64,000 nucleotides of DNA from Pseudocalidococcus sp964653145 (lineage in GTDB: Bacteria; Cyanobacteriota; Cyanobacteriia; Thermosynechococcales; Thermosynechococcaceae). The stretch's first letter is position 1; each line of letters begins with the position of its first letter. Below are positions 15,698 through 24,642 of the stretch, one piece after another. Where the stretch lies: assembly GCA_964653145.1 (NCBI GenBank), contig CAZZCG010000005.1, positions 99,218 to 163,217 of the forward strand. The letters are read 5' to 3'. The translations under genes and the position numbers were made by a program. A model generated the notes under the pieces. It saw only the letters and a list, made by a program, of their open reading frames with translations, was not told the DNA's origin and ran no database searches.

Positions 15698-17331
15698 GTG
15701 ACACAGGTGATTTCCTGTACTTGCTGATTAAAACGAAGATTCTCACTGTAATCCACCGGGACATCAATAATTGTTGGGACGTTTTGCGCTAGGGCATCTT
15801 TTAGCATGGGTACGAAATCCAGGGCCGACTCCACCCGATAGCCCTTTAAGCCCATACTCTCCGCTAGTTTGACAAAGTCTGGATTGCCAAATTTAATGAA
15901 GGCCGACTCGCCAAAATAGCGGTGTTGTTTCCACTCAATTAGTCCGTAGCCACCATCATTAAAGATAATCGTCGTGAAGTTTGTGCCAACTCTGAGGGCG
16001 GTTTCCAGTTCTTGGAAGTTCATCATAAAGCCGCCATCTCCGGTTACGGCAACGATATGCCGCTGAGGATGCACCAGTTTGGCCGCCATCGCCCCAGGCA
16101 CTGCAATTCCCATGGCGGCAAAACCATTGGAAATTAAACAGGTATTCGGGCGTTGACAGTGATAGTGGCGAGCAATCCACATCTTATGGGCCCCAACATC
16201 GGAAATGACAATATCCTCGGGCCCCATCACCTGTCGGAGATCGTAAATGAGTTTTTGGGGTTTGATCGGGAAGCCATCATCTTCCGCATATTTCATGTAA
16301 TCGGCGACGATATCTTGGCGTAAATGCACAGCATAGGGGGTTGGTTTATGGTGGCGGTCGGCCCGTTTGAGGATTTCATAGAGGGAATCGGAAATATCCC
16401 CCACCACTTCTGCTTCGGGAATGTAGCTACTGTCAATTTCAGCGTGGGTCTGGGCAATGTGGACAATTTTGATCGTCCCATCTGGATTCCAACGCTTGGG
16501 GGAGTATTCAATCAGGTCATAGCCAATGGCAATCACCACATCGGCATGGTCAAAACCACAACTAATGTAATCCCGTTGTTGTAACCCCACCGACCATAGG
16601 GCCAGGGGATGATCGTAGGGGATGCCGCCTTTACCCATGAAACTATTGGCGACAGGGATATGCAGTTCTGTGGCGAAATGGGTCAGAGCCGCAGATGCAT
16701 GGCAACGAATAACCCCGTTTCCAATCAAAATAATTGGGTTCTGGGCCTGGTTGATCAGATCGGCTGCGGTTTGGACACTTTGGAAGGAGGCATAGGTTTT
16801 TTCATGATCTGTGGGGGTGAGCGGCGTGCCGGTTGCATCCATGGCGGCAATATTTTCCGGCAGATCAATGTGAACAGCTCCTGGTTTTTCCGCTTGCGCC
16901 AACTTGAAACCCCGCCGGACAATTTCGGGGGTAATGCTGGGACGGACAATTTGGGCATTCCACTTCGTCACTGGACTGAACATGGCCACTAAATCAAGAT
17001 ACTGATGGGATTCAATGTGCATCCGGTCGGTTCCCACTTGCCCAGTAATGGCTACCAAGGGAGCCCCATCTAGGTTGGCATCCGCGACTCCGGTCATCAA
17101 ATTAGTGGCCCCAGGCCCCAGGGTGGACAGACAAACCCCGGCTTTTCCAGTTAATCGCCCATAAACATCGGCCATAAAGGCGGCCCCTTGTTCGTGGCGG
17201 GTCGTAATAAATTGAATTGAGGAGGTGCGTAGGGCCTGGAGGACATCTAAGTTTTCTTCCCCAGGCAAGCCGAAAATATATTCAACGCCTTCGTTTTCTA
17301 GGCATTGCACCAACAGTTCTGCCGTATTCAT
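15694..17331 (-). CDS. Acetolactate synthase-type ThDP enzyme, large subunit
   Basis: A 545-residue ThDP-dependent enzyme from the ATG at 17331 (MNTAELLVQCLENEGVEYIF). The catalytic Glu is in FGLPGEENLDVL, the central domain carries GNGVIRC, and the ThDP/Mg site is GDGGFMMNFQEL...NDGGYGLIEW. It condenses two pyruvates to acetolactate, either for branched-chain amino acids or in a catabolic AlsS-like role. No small regulatory subunit is adjacent. Related ThDP enzymes cannot be fully excluded, so no symbol is given. It overlaps the tatC stop by 4 bp. Confidence 0.85.
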   Translation of the reverse strand: MNTAELLVQCLENEGVEYIFGLPGEENLDVLQALRTSSIQFITTRHEQGAAFMADVYGRLTGKAGVCLSTLGPGATNLMTGVADANLDGAPLVAITGQVGTDRMHIESHQYLDLVAMFSPVTKWNAQIVRPSITPEIVRRGFKLAQAEKPGAVHIDLPENIAAMDATGTPLTPTDHEKTYASFQSVQTAADLINQAQNPIILIGNGVIRCHASAALTHFATELHIPVANSFMGKGGIPYDHPLALWSVGLQQRDYISCGFDHADVVIAIGYDLIEYSPKRWNPDGTIKIVHIAQTHAEIDSSYIPEAEVVGDISDSLYEILKRADRHHKPTPYAVHLRQDIVADYMKYAEDDGFPIKPQKLIYDLRQVMGPEDIVISDVGAHKMWIARHYHCQRPNTCLISNGFAAMGIAVPGAMAAKLVHPQRHIVAVTGDGGFMMNFQELETALRVGTNFTTIIFNDGGYGLIEWKQHRYFGESAFIKFGNPDFVKLAESMGLKGYRVESALDFVPMLKDALAQNVPTIIDVPVDYSENLRFNQQVQEITCVT

Positions 17332-17454
17332 TTGAGTATCACACCTGTTCGCTAGGGGAACGACCTGAGGCACCAGGCCATGTCAGTTTGTTATCAATCT
17401 CTCCCCACGCCCTAATTTCTACTCTAACGCTGTAATTTGATGAATCCCCGTAAA

Positions 17455-17775
17455 TTAAGGAAATTCTTCCAAAATCCATTCACTGGTGCGATCCCCCAGG
17501 TTCAAAGGAATACTAATGGCTTTACCAAGGCGTGGCCGTTCCCGGGTGGTTTCAAGGTGGTGGAGGACTTGCTCAAGACAGCCCCAGGCCTGGAGGTATT
17601 GAATTACGGCGTTTAGATGTTGCAGATACTCCAGTTCCCCAATCGGAAACGAAGCCTGTTCTAGGTAGCGCCACATGACTTGGAGGAAAATTTTGCCCTG
17701 AGTCCGTCGAAGCTGGAGATCATAGGAACGCCCCCATTTGGCCTGGAGTTTTGCTTGGAGTTCTGCCCCTGTCAT
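17455..17775 (-). CDS. DUF3067 family protein
   Basis: A 106-residue protein matching DUF3067, a family shared by cyanobacteria and plastids. Signature parts are MTGAELQAKLQAKWGRSYDLQLRRTQGK at the N-terminus, MWRYLEQASFPI in the middle, and TRERPRLGKAISIPLNLG plus SEWILEEF at the end. The plant homologue has been linked to the chloroplast, but a precise role is not established in my knowledge. It is divergent from sqdB across a 235-bp promoter region. Confidence 0.8.
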   Translation of the reverse strand: MTGAELQAKLQAKWGRSYDLQLRRTQGKIFLQVMWRYLEQASFPIGELEYLQHLNAVIQYLQAWGCLEQVLHHLETTRERPRLGKAISIPLNLGDRTSEWILEEFP

Positions 17776-18010
17776 CCTGTCCGCTATCCCCGCCAGATTG
17801 ATGGTTCTCTGCTTTATTTTGCGTTATTTTCCTTGGTAATTTCTTGGGTTTTGAGGGGGGTGATCTCAGTAGGGGATCAAAATACTGGCAGAATGATCGC
17901 AATCCCCTGAAGAAGTCCGAATTCCTGGTAACGTGGTAGCAAGGCGAACATCGGTGACTGTAGTGCAGTTAACAATGGGGCCATTCATACACTCAGTTCA
18001 GTAAAACAGT

Positions 18011-19162
18011 ATGAGAGTTCTGGTCATTGGCGGCGACGGGTATTGTGGTTGGGCAACAGCATTACATTTATCCAACCGGGGGCATGACGTTGCAATTTTA
18101 GATAGCTTGGTGCGGCGACATTGGGATGCTGAGCTATGTGTGGAAACCCTAACCCCAATTGCCCCAATTCAATATCGCCTGCAGCGGTGGCGCGACCTCA
18201 CGGGCAAGACCATTGATTTATTCATTGGTGATATTTGCAACTACCAATTCCTCAAGGAATCAATGCTGAAGTTCCAACCGGATGCGGTGGTGCATTTTGG
18301 TGAACAACGCTCGGCTCCCTTCTCGATGATTGACCGGGAACACGCCGTCCTGACTCAATCGAATAATGTCATTGGCAACTTGAATCTGCTTTATGTGATT
18401 CATGATCATTTCCCCGACTGTCACTTGGTCAAACTGGGGACAATGGGCGAGTACGGTACGCCAAACATTGACATTGAAGAAGGGTACATCACGATTGAGC
18501 ACAACGGCCGCAAAGATACCCTCCCCTATCCCAAACAACCGGGTAGTTTCTATCACCTGAGTAAAGTCCACGATAGCCATAACATTCAATTTGCCTGCAA
18601 GATTTGGGGACTTCGAGCCACAGACTTAAACCAGGGGATTGTCTATGGGGTTTTAACCGAAGAAACCGGCATGGATGAGTTGCTGATCAACCGTTTAGAT
18701 TATGATGGCGTTTTTGGTACAGCCTTAAATCGCTTCTGTATCCAGGCCGCGGTCGGGCATCCCTTAACGGTCTATGGCAAAGGCGGGCAAACGCGCGGGT
18801 TACTCGATATTCGGGATACGGTGCGCTGTATTGAGTTGGCTGTTCTAACTCCGGCTGAAGCGGGTGAATTCCGGGTCTTTAACCAGTTCACCGAGTTGTT
18901 TAGTGTCGCCGACTTGGCCGAAAAAGTGAAAGAAGCGGGCCAGGCCATGGGCGTAAAAGTCGAAGTGGCTAATTTGGAAAACCCGCGGGTCGAAAAAGAA
19001 GAACACTACTTCAATGCCAAAAACACCAAACTTTTAGATCTTGGCCTGCAACCCCATTACCTGTCCGATTCGCTGTTAGATTCGTTGTTGAACTTTGCGA
19101 TTAAATACAAACACCGCGTTGATCACAACCACATCTTACCCAAGGTGAAATGGCGGGCTTAA
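18011..19162 (+). CDS. sqdB: UDP-sulfoquinovose synthase
   Basis: A 383-residue extended SDR enzyme that makes UDP-sulfoquinovose from UDP-glucose and sulfite, the head-group donor for the thylakoid sulfolipid SQDG. The NAD-binding GGDGYCGW (residues 7-14), the TMGEYGT motif and the catalytic YHLSK (Tyr and Lys) are all present, as is RGLLDIRDTVRC. The gap to purK is only 7 bp, so they are co-transcribed. The SQDG synthase sqdX is not in this window. Confidence 0.96.
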   Translation: MRVLVIGGDGYCGWATALHLSNRGHDVAILDSLVRRHWDAELCVETLTPIAPIQYRLQRWRDLTGKTIDLFIGDICNYQFLKESMLKFQPDAVVHFGEQRSAPFSMIDREHAVLTQSNNVIGNLNLLYVIHDHFPDCHLVKLGTMGEYGTPNIDIEEGYITIEHNGRKDTLPYPKQPGSFYHLSKVHDSHNIQFACKIWGLRATDLNQGIVYGVLTEETGMDELLINRLDYDGVFGTALNRFCIQAAVGHPLTVYGKGGQTRGLLDIRDTVRCIELAVLTPAEAGEFRVFNQFTELFSVADLAEKVKEAGQAMGVKVEVANLENPRVEKEEHYFNAKNTKLLDLGLQPHYLSDSLLDSLLNFAIKYKHRVDHNHILPKVKWRA

Positions 19163-19169
19163 GGGCTAA

Positions 19170-20342
19170 ATGACGGTAGCAAACTCAAGTTTTAACTCCA
19201 ACTCTCCGGTCAAACGGGTGGGGGTGATTGGCGGTGGTCAGTTGGCCTGGATGTTGGGTATTGCCGCTCAGGAGTTGGGAATTGAGTTGATTGTCCAAAC
19301 CCCCAATGCTGCTGATTCTGCGGTTTCCGTGGCTAGTGAGGTAATTTTTGCCCCCATTGATGACCTTGCCGCCACCCAGGCCCTGAGCCAGAAAGTGGAT
19401 GTGATCACCTTTGAGAATGAGTTTGTTGATCTGGTGGGGTTGCAAAAACTGGCTGATGCTGGGGTCTGCTTTCGTCCAAGTTTGAGTAGTTTAGCCTCAC
19501 TGTTAGACAAGTTTGACCAACGGCAATTTTTAGAGAATCTAAGTTTACCTGTCCCAAAGTTTATCAGTGCAGATCAAGCCTTTAGCGAACCGCTTGAATT
19601 TCCAATAGTGGTTAAAGCGCGGCGGCATGGGTATGACGGTCAAGGGACTTTTGTGATTCGAGATGCCGGGGCCTGGGATGATTTTTGCCAAACCCATTCT
19701 GACTTAAGCCCATTTTTAATCGAAGCCTTTGTGCCGTTTCGTTGCGAATTGGGGCTGATGGCAGCGCGGGTCGTTTCAGGAGAACTAGCCTTTTATCCCC
19801 TAGTCGAAACTCAGCAAGTCAATCAAGTCTGTCGGCGGGTGATTGCCCCAGGCCCCGTGAGTCCTGAAATTACATCCCAAGCCCAGGCCTTGGCCCAAAC
19901 ACTGTTGGAAGCCCTAGATTTTGTCGGGATTTTAGGGATTGAATTTTTCCTCACCACCGATGACCAACTCATAATTAACGAAATTGCCCCCCGCACCCAC
20001 AATTCCGGCCACTACACCATCGAAGCCTGCCACACCAGCCAATTTGCCCAACACTTACTCGCAATTACTGGGCGGGGCCTGGGAAATCCAGATTTGAAAT
20101 ATCCGGCAGCAGCAATGGTCAACCTTTTGGGTTATGAAACGACAGAATCAAATTATCTGAGCCAGCGCCAACAGATTGCTGCTCTCCCTAATACCCACGT
20201 TCACTGGTACGGCAAATCCCAATCCCATCCCGGCCGGAAATTAGGTCATGCAACCCAAGTCTTATCGGAACAATATTGCTCCCCCGGCGAACTTAACCAG
20301 GCCATCCAGGAGATCGAAGCTCTGTGGTATCCCCAACCCTAA
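19170..20342 (+). CDS. purK: 5-(carboxyamino)imidazole ribonucleotide synthase
   Basis: A 390-residue ATP-grasp enzyme of purine synthesis that carboxylates AIR to N5-CAIR with ATP and bicarbonate. Motifs are GVIGGGQLAWML at the N-terminus, the ATP-grasp segments VVKARRHGYDGQGT and LIEAFVPF, and the metal-binding EIAPRTHNSGHYTIEAC. The ATG lies 7 bp after sqdB. It converges on the cytochrome gene. Confidence 0.95.
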   Translation: MTVANSSFNSNSPVKRVGVIGGGQLAWMLGIAAQELGIELIVQTPNAADSAVSVASEVIFAPIDDLAATQALSQKVDVITFENEFVDLVGLQKLADAGVCFRPSLSSLASLLDKFDQRQFLENLSLPVPKFISADQAFSEPLEFPIVVKARRHGYDGQGTFVIRDAGAWDDFCQTHSDLSPFLIEAFVPFRCELGLMAARVVSGELAFYPLVETQQVNQVCRRVIAPGPVSPEITSQAQALAQTLLEALDFVGILGIEFFLTTDDQLIINEIAPRTHNSGHYTIEACHTSQFAQHLLAITGRGLGNPDLKYPAAAMVNLLGYETTESNYLSQRQQIAALPNTHVHWYGKSQSHPGRKLGHATQVLSEQYCSPGELNQAIQEIEALWYPQP

Positions 20343-20364
20343 TTTCAATCCAAGAAGAATACTC

Positions 20365-20739
20365 TTAAAGGGTTTCCAAATAACTGAGTAAATCTGCCAT
20401 TTCCTGGGGACTGGCCTGGAATTTCGGCATTGGGGGGGTGCGACCACTGGTGATTTGGTGAATGATGCTGGCCTGGGAGCGATGGCTGGTGAGATTGACT
20501 AGGCTGGGCCCGACAACCCCTGTTCCGGCAACTCCATGGCAACTGGCGCAATTCAATAAAAAAATCTGCTCTCCTTGGGTTGGATGACCGGTTAAGTCCA
20601 TTACAGAGCGGACGTAGGGCTCAGCCATGGGTAAACGCAGCAAGGTGATCAGAATTCCTGTAAATAATAAAGAAGCCAGGCTACCCCAAAGCATCCAGCC
20701 CCGATACATTGGTTTTAAGGGAAGGGAAGAATTTATCAA
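20365..20739 (-). CDS. cytM: Membrane-anchored c-type cytochrome, cytochrome cM-like
   Basis: A 124-residue protein with an N-terminal transmembrane anchor (about residues 16-37) and one class I haem c domain: CASCHG binds haem, and the Met in TPPMPKF is the expected sixth ligand. The C-terminus QEMADLLSYLETL is typical. Size and pattern fit cytochrome cM, a cyanobacterial cytochrome tied to stress responses and control of respiration or photosynthesis. It is divergent from a type II NADH dehydrogenase gene, a plausible functional neighbour. A different short cytochrome c cannot be ruled out. Confidence 0.75.
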   Translation of the reverse strand: MINSSLPLKPMYRGWMLWGSLASLLFTGILITLLRLPMAEPYVRSVMDLTGHPTQGEQIFLLNCASCHGVAGTGVVGPSLVNLTSHRSQASIIHQITSGRTPPMPKFQASPQEMADLLSYLETL

Positions 20740-20987
20740 AGGAGATTTGCCTAAAATGTTTCATTAAATCAATGAGCCGACATAATACTTCATAACATAA
20801 GTTCCGAATTTCCATGGCGGCGCTTGAGCTAAACCCCCTGGGGGAATTCCTAAGTTCAAGTCAAGCTTCAGCAAAATTTGGCTTCCCAACAGAAAACCAT
20901 GATTCCCCTCTGTCGAAGGCGTTATCTTGAAAGGGGCAGAGACGATTGGTTTTCAATGGCACCACATTGTAGAACGGGGAAAGACTT

Positions 20988-22175
20988 GTGACTCAGAAGG
21001 TTGTAATTCTTGGGGGGGGCTTTGGTGGGCTTTACACCGCACTTCGGTTAGTTCAATTGCCCTGGGAACCTGAAGCTGCCCCAGAAATAACCCTCGTTGA
21101 TCAGTCAGATCGGTTTTTATTCACTCCCCTGCTGTACGAATTGGTTACCGGCGAACTGCAAACCTGGGAAATTGCCCCCCCCTTCAGTGAAATCCTGGCT
21201 GGAACCCCGATTCAGTTTGCCCAGGCCGCGGTGATGGCCATTAATCCAGCTCAGCAGATCATCAGCCTCAATCCTGACCAAACCTTAGCCTACGATCAAC
21301 TGGTTTTAGCCCTGGGGGGAACAACACCGCGGGGCCAGGTTCCAGGGGTCGAAGAGTATGCCCTGTCCTTCCGCACCTTAGCCGATGCCTACACCTTGGC
21401 TGAACGGATTAAACACTTGGAAAACTCTGAGAACGACAAAATTCGGGTGGTGATTGTTGGTGCCGGGCCGAGTGGGGTTGAACTGGCCTGTAAATTGGCT
21501 GAGCGTTTGGGGCAACGGGGTCGAATTCGTCTTGTGGATCGCAACCCCCAGATTTTGGGCAATTCCCCCAGCTTTAACCAGGCCGCGGCCCAATCAGCCC
21601 TAGAAGCTCGACAGGTTTGGCTGGATCTGGAAACCACTCCAGAATGGCTCAATGCCGACACCATTGCCCTGAAGTACAAAGATCAAGTTGATGAAATCCC
21701 CGTGGACTTAGTGCTTTGGACCGTTGGAACTGAGGTTGCTGCCCCAATCCAGGCCCTAGATTTACCCAAACAGGCCCAGGGCCGCCTCCAGATAACTCCG
21801 ACACTCCAGGTGGTGGATCATCCAGATATTTTCGCCCTTGGGGATTTGGCGGATTGCCGTGATCAGACTGGACAACAGGTGCCCACCACCGCCCAGGCCG
21901 CGTTTCAACAGGCGGATTATGTCGCTTGGAATATTTGGGCAGCCCTGAATCAAAAACCCCTTCTACCCTTTACCTACTCACACTTGGGGGAAATGTTAAC
22001 CCTGGGGACTGAGCAAGCTGTGTTGGCGGGCCTGGGCATTCAACTGGACGGTTCCCTGGCCCATGTGGTTAGACGCTTGGCCTATCTTTACCGGATGCCG
22101 ACCCTCGAACACCAAGTTAAGGTGGGGATGAATTGGATACTTCAGCCGTTTTTCGATCTCCTCAAATCCGCCTAA
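20988..22175 (+). CDS. Type II NAD(P)H dehydrogenase-like FAD oxidoreductase
   Basis: A 395-residue two-dinucleotide-binding flavoprotein. The FAD site is ILGGGFGGLYTAL (residues 7-19), the NAD(P)H site is VVIVGAGPSGVELA, and the second FAD contact is FALGDLADC. The C-terminus has weak hydrophobic stretches that would let it sit on the membrane. NDH-2 enzymes pass electrons from NAD(P)H to quinone without pumping protons, and in cyanobacteria they may act as redox sensors. The start is a GTG at 20988. Which of the Ndb paralogues it matches is not clear. Confidence 0.85.
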   Translation: MTQKVVILGGGFGGLYTALRLVQLPWEPEAAPEITLVDQSDRFLFTPLLYELVTGELQTWEIAPPFSEILAGTPIQFAQAAVMAINPAQQIISLNPDQTLAYDQLVLALGGTTPRGQVPGVEEYALSFRTLADAYTLAERIKHLENSENDKIRVVIVGAGPSGVELACKLAERLGQRGRIRLVDRNPQILGNSPSFNQAAAQSALEARQVWLDLETTPEWLNADTIALKYKDQVDEIPVDLVLWTVGTEVAAPIQALDLPKQAQGRLQITPTLQVVDHPDIFALGDLADCRDQTGQQVPTTAQAAFQQADYVAWNIWAALNQKPLLPFTYSHLGEMLTLGTEQAVLAGLGIQLDGSLAHVVRRLAYLYRMPTLEHQVKVGMNWILQPFFDLLKSA

Positions 22176-22185
22176 GGAATTTGCA

Positions 22186-22965
22186 CTAAGGACTTGGGGG
22201 ACGAAAGCGCGTGCCGAGTAGTTCAACCAACCACTGCCGGGGCAAGATCCGTGGCGTACTCACCAGAATTCGGTTTTGGGGATTGCCCGTCACCACATGG
22301 GAGCGTCGCTGAGCTAAGGCTTTAAGGGCATCTTGCACCACTGTATCTGGGGAATCTCCCTGTTCCATCCCTGGCAAACTGGTCATTTCCGCCACATTAA
22401 AAAAGTCGGTTTTGGTCGGGCCTGGACAAACAGCCATGACGGTCACACCCTGGGAGCGGGTTTCGGCCCAAAGGGCTTCGCTGAAATGGAGAACAAAGGC
22501 TTTGGAGGCGGCATAGACACTCAGGTAGGGCATCGGCAAAAAGCCCGCAATGGAACTGATGTTTAAAATTGCCCCCGATTGCCGGGATTTCATGGCCGGG
22601 AGAAACAGGTGGGTAAGTTCCACGAGGGATGTGACGTTCACCTGCAGCATGGCCTGGAATTTTCCTAAATCTCGGCTGGCAAATTCCCCATAGTCGCCAA
22701 ACCCAGCATTGTTAATCAGCATCTCCACCGGAGTTCCCCAGGCCTGGACTTGGTTGAACATTTCCTGGGCGGCATTGGCCTGGCTGAGGTCTTGAACAAG
22801 GGGTTTAACCGTGATGCCATATTGACTGCTCAAGGCATTGGCCTGGATTTCCAGAGGGGCAAGACTCCGGGCGGACAGAATCAGATCATAGTTCTGCTGG
22901 GCCAAGGCCTGGGCAAAGGCTGCCCCAATTCCCCGTGATGCCCCCGTAATCAATGCAGTTGCCAT
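22186..22965 (-). CDS. Short-chain dehydrogenase/reductase
   Basis: A 259-residue classical SDR: TGASRGIGAAFA (NAD(P) site, residues 8-19), NNAGFGDYG, catalytic Ser in LNISSIAGF and YSVYAASK-type Tyr/Lys in YLSVYAASKAF, then CPGPTKTDFF. It resembles the DltE/YqjQ-like group with broad substrates. The substrate cannot be assigned. It converges on the NDH-2 gene with a 10-bp gap, and no terminator is visible. Confidence 0.85.
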   Translation of the reverse strand: MATALITGASRGIGAAFAQALAQQNYDLILSARSLAPLEIQANALSSQYGITVKPLVQDLSQANAAQEMFNQVQAWGTPVEMLINNAGFGDYGEFASRDLGKFQAMLQVNVTSLVELTHLFLPAMKSRQSGAILNISSIAGFLPMPYLSVYAASKAFVLHFSEALWAETRSQGVTVMAVCPGPTKTDFFNVAEMTSLPGMEQGDSPDTVVQDALKALAQRRSHVVTGNPQNRILVSTPRILPRQWLVELLGTRFRPPSP

Positions 22966-23395
22966 AAAAAGCCTGTGTGCTGGTGATTGTGATTCAGATT
23001 GGTCTTTCCCACTGTAGAGCCATTACCGCAAAAAACTGAGGCATTCAACCCGATCACTCATCATGGTTTCCCGCATTTCTCCCTGGCACGCCGACGGAAA
23101 ATGACGATATTGGCCTGGGGACCGCTGGGAATTGGTGGGAATCTGGGAATGGGCACCATACCCTGCATGGAAAGCTGTCCCGATCGGTAGAGACCAACAA
23201 GGCACGCTGCTGTGATTCCTGATTTGAGCTCCCCTATTTCTGGGTGTTGATGGCCCTGTTGAATCTGGGTGTGGTGAGTTTTCCGAATCCTCTGCCATCG
23301 GTTTTCCTGCCATAATGGGGGCAATTCTCTGAGGAACTGTACCGAATTGTCAGCGTCTTAGGTGATAAATCTCCTTCATTCCCTTGCGAATAACT
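22966..23395. other. Divergent SDR/HtrA intergenic region, no gene seen
   Basis: About 430 bp between two divergent genes. Frames here have no coding character: Cys/His/Arg-rich translations and no ribosome-binding sites. A CATAAT hexamer at about 23312 could be a -10 element for the protease gene, but no good -35 was found. Nothing else is supported. Confidence 0.5.
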
Positions 23396-24583
23396 ATGGC
23401 TAAACATCCCGTTCTTAACCGTTCGATTACCTGCTTGTCGTTGATGGGCCTGGGTGCTGCAGCCACCCTCTTTACGGGACAACTCTTACCAAATCGTTCT
23501 GGCCTGGTTGAACCCTCCATTGCCCAACTCGCTGCTCCGATTCCGGCTGGTACCTCTGTTAACTTTATTGCGGAAGCTGTGGAAAAAGTTGGGCCTTCCG
23601 TGGTTCGGATTGACTCAGCTCGGACTGTTCAAACCCGAGTCCCGCGAATTTTTAACGATCCATTTTTCCAAGAGTTTTTTGGAACGCCGCGGGGAAGTCA
23701 GCCCTCAACCCGGGTTGAACGGGGAACAGGATCTGGATTTATCATTAGCTCCGATGGCGTAATCTTGACCAATGCCCACGTAATTGATGGGGCCGATCGG
23801 GTAACTGTCACCTTAAAGGATGGCCGAAACTACGAGGGGCGGGTGTTGGGGCAAGACTCAGTTACCGATGTGGCCGTGGTCAAAATTGAAGCTGAAAACT
23901 TACCAATTTCCCGTTTAGGGGATTCCGATCAACTGCGTCCGGGAGAATGGGCCATTGCCATTGGTAACCCCCTCGGCCTGGACAATACCGTCACCGCTGG
24001 AATTATTAGTGCTACGGGGCGGACAAGTGGCGATGTTGGAGTCCCAGATAAACGGGTGGGCTTTATTCAAACCGATGCCGCCATTAATCCGGGGAATTCC
24101 GGTGGCCCACTCCTGAATCAACGGGGCGAAGTGGTTGGGATGAATACAGCCATCATTGGTGGTGCCCAGGGCCTGGGATTTGCGATTCCGATTAAAACTG
24201 CTCAGCGGATTGCTAACCAACTAATTGCCAACGGAAAAGTCGATCACCCATTTTTGGGAATTCGCATGGCTAACCTAACCCCAGAGGTGCGGGAGCGGAT
24301 CAACAACACGCCCAATAGTCCCCTGCAAGTTCAGGATGAGCAAGGGGTCTTAATTTTTGAAGTGATTCCCAATTCTCCAGCGCAACGTTCGGGGCTGCAA
24401 CCTGGGGATGTGATCAGGGGCATTAATGGACAAACCGTAACCCGCGCCGATCAAGTTCAACAGGTGGTCGAAAACTCTGAAGTGGGAGATACGTTGCAGC
24501 TTGATGTCCGGCGTCAGGGACAAACTGTGACGATTGCGGTTCAACCGGCTCCACTGCCCACGCAAGTCAGTCGGCAAAACTAG
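23396..24583 (+). CDS. HtrA/Deg-family serine protease with one PDZ domain
   Basis: A 395-residue periplasmic protease from the ATG at 23396 (MAKHPVLNRS); a TTG 12 bp upstream is less likely. A signal/anchor segment covers about residues 10-30. The trypsin-like domain has the triad His128 (TNAHVID), Asp158 (TDVAVV) and Ser235 (NPGNSGGP), and a PDZ domain covers about 300-385 (GVLIFEVIPNSPA, GDVIRGINGQTV). Cyanobacteria have three paralogues (HtrA, HhoA, HhoB) for protein quality control under light and heat stress; I cannot tell which one this is. Confidence 0.93.
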   Translation: MAKHPVLNRSITCLSLMGLGAAATLFTGQLLPNRSGLVEPSIAQLAAPIPAGTSVNFIAEAVEKVGPSVVRIDSARTVQTRVPRIFNDPFFQEFFGTPRGSQPSTRVERGTGSGFIISSDGVILTNAHVIDGADRVTVTLKDGRNYEGRVLGQDSVTDVAVVKIEAENLPISRLGDSDQLRPGEWAIAIGNPLGLDNTVTAGIISATGRTSGDVGVPDKRVGFIQTDAAINPGNSGGPLLNQRGEVVGMNTAIIGGAQGLGFAIPIKTAQRIANQLIANGKVDHPFLGIRMANLTPEVRERINNTPNSPLQVQDEQGVLIFEVIPNSPAQRSGLQPGDVIRGINGQTVTRADQVQQVVENSEVGDTLQLDVRRQGQTVTIAVQPAPLPTQVSRQN

Positions 24584-24642
24584 TTCCGCTCCTCCAGAAT
24601 TCTCCAGAGTAAATTTGCTTCGGATTCATTCTGGCTTTGCGT

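Noticed and set aside
20836..20846. CCCCCTGGGGG palindrome upstream of the NDH-2 gene
   Set aside because: Low-complexity and almost no loop; likely chance given the base composition.
23023..23313. 96-codon minus-strand frame in the SDR/HtrA gap
   Set aside because: Rich in His, Ser, Pro, Cys and Arg without a domain pattern; several overlapping frames of the same kind are present, as in non-coding GC-rich DNA.
24594..24634. 7-bp inverted repeat CCAGAAT/ATTCTGG between the HtrA and NadD-fusion genes
   Set aside because: A 27-base loop and no T run on either strand; too weak to call a terminator.
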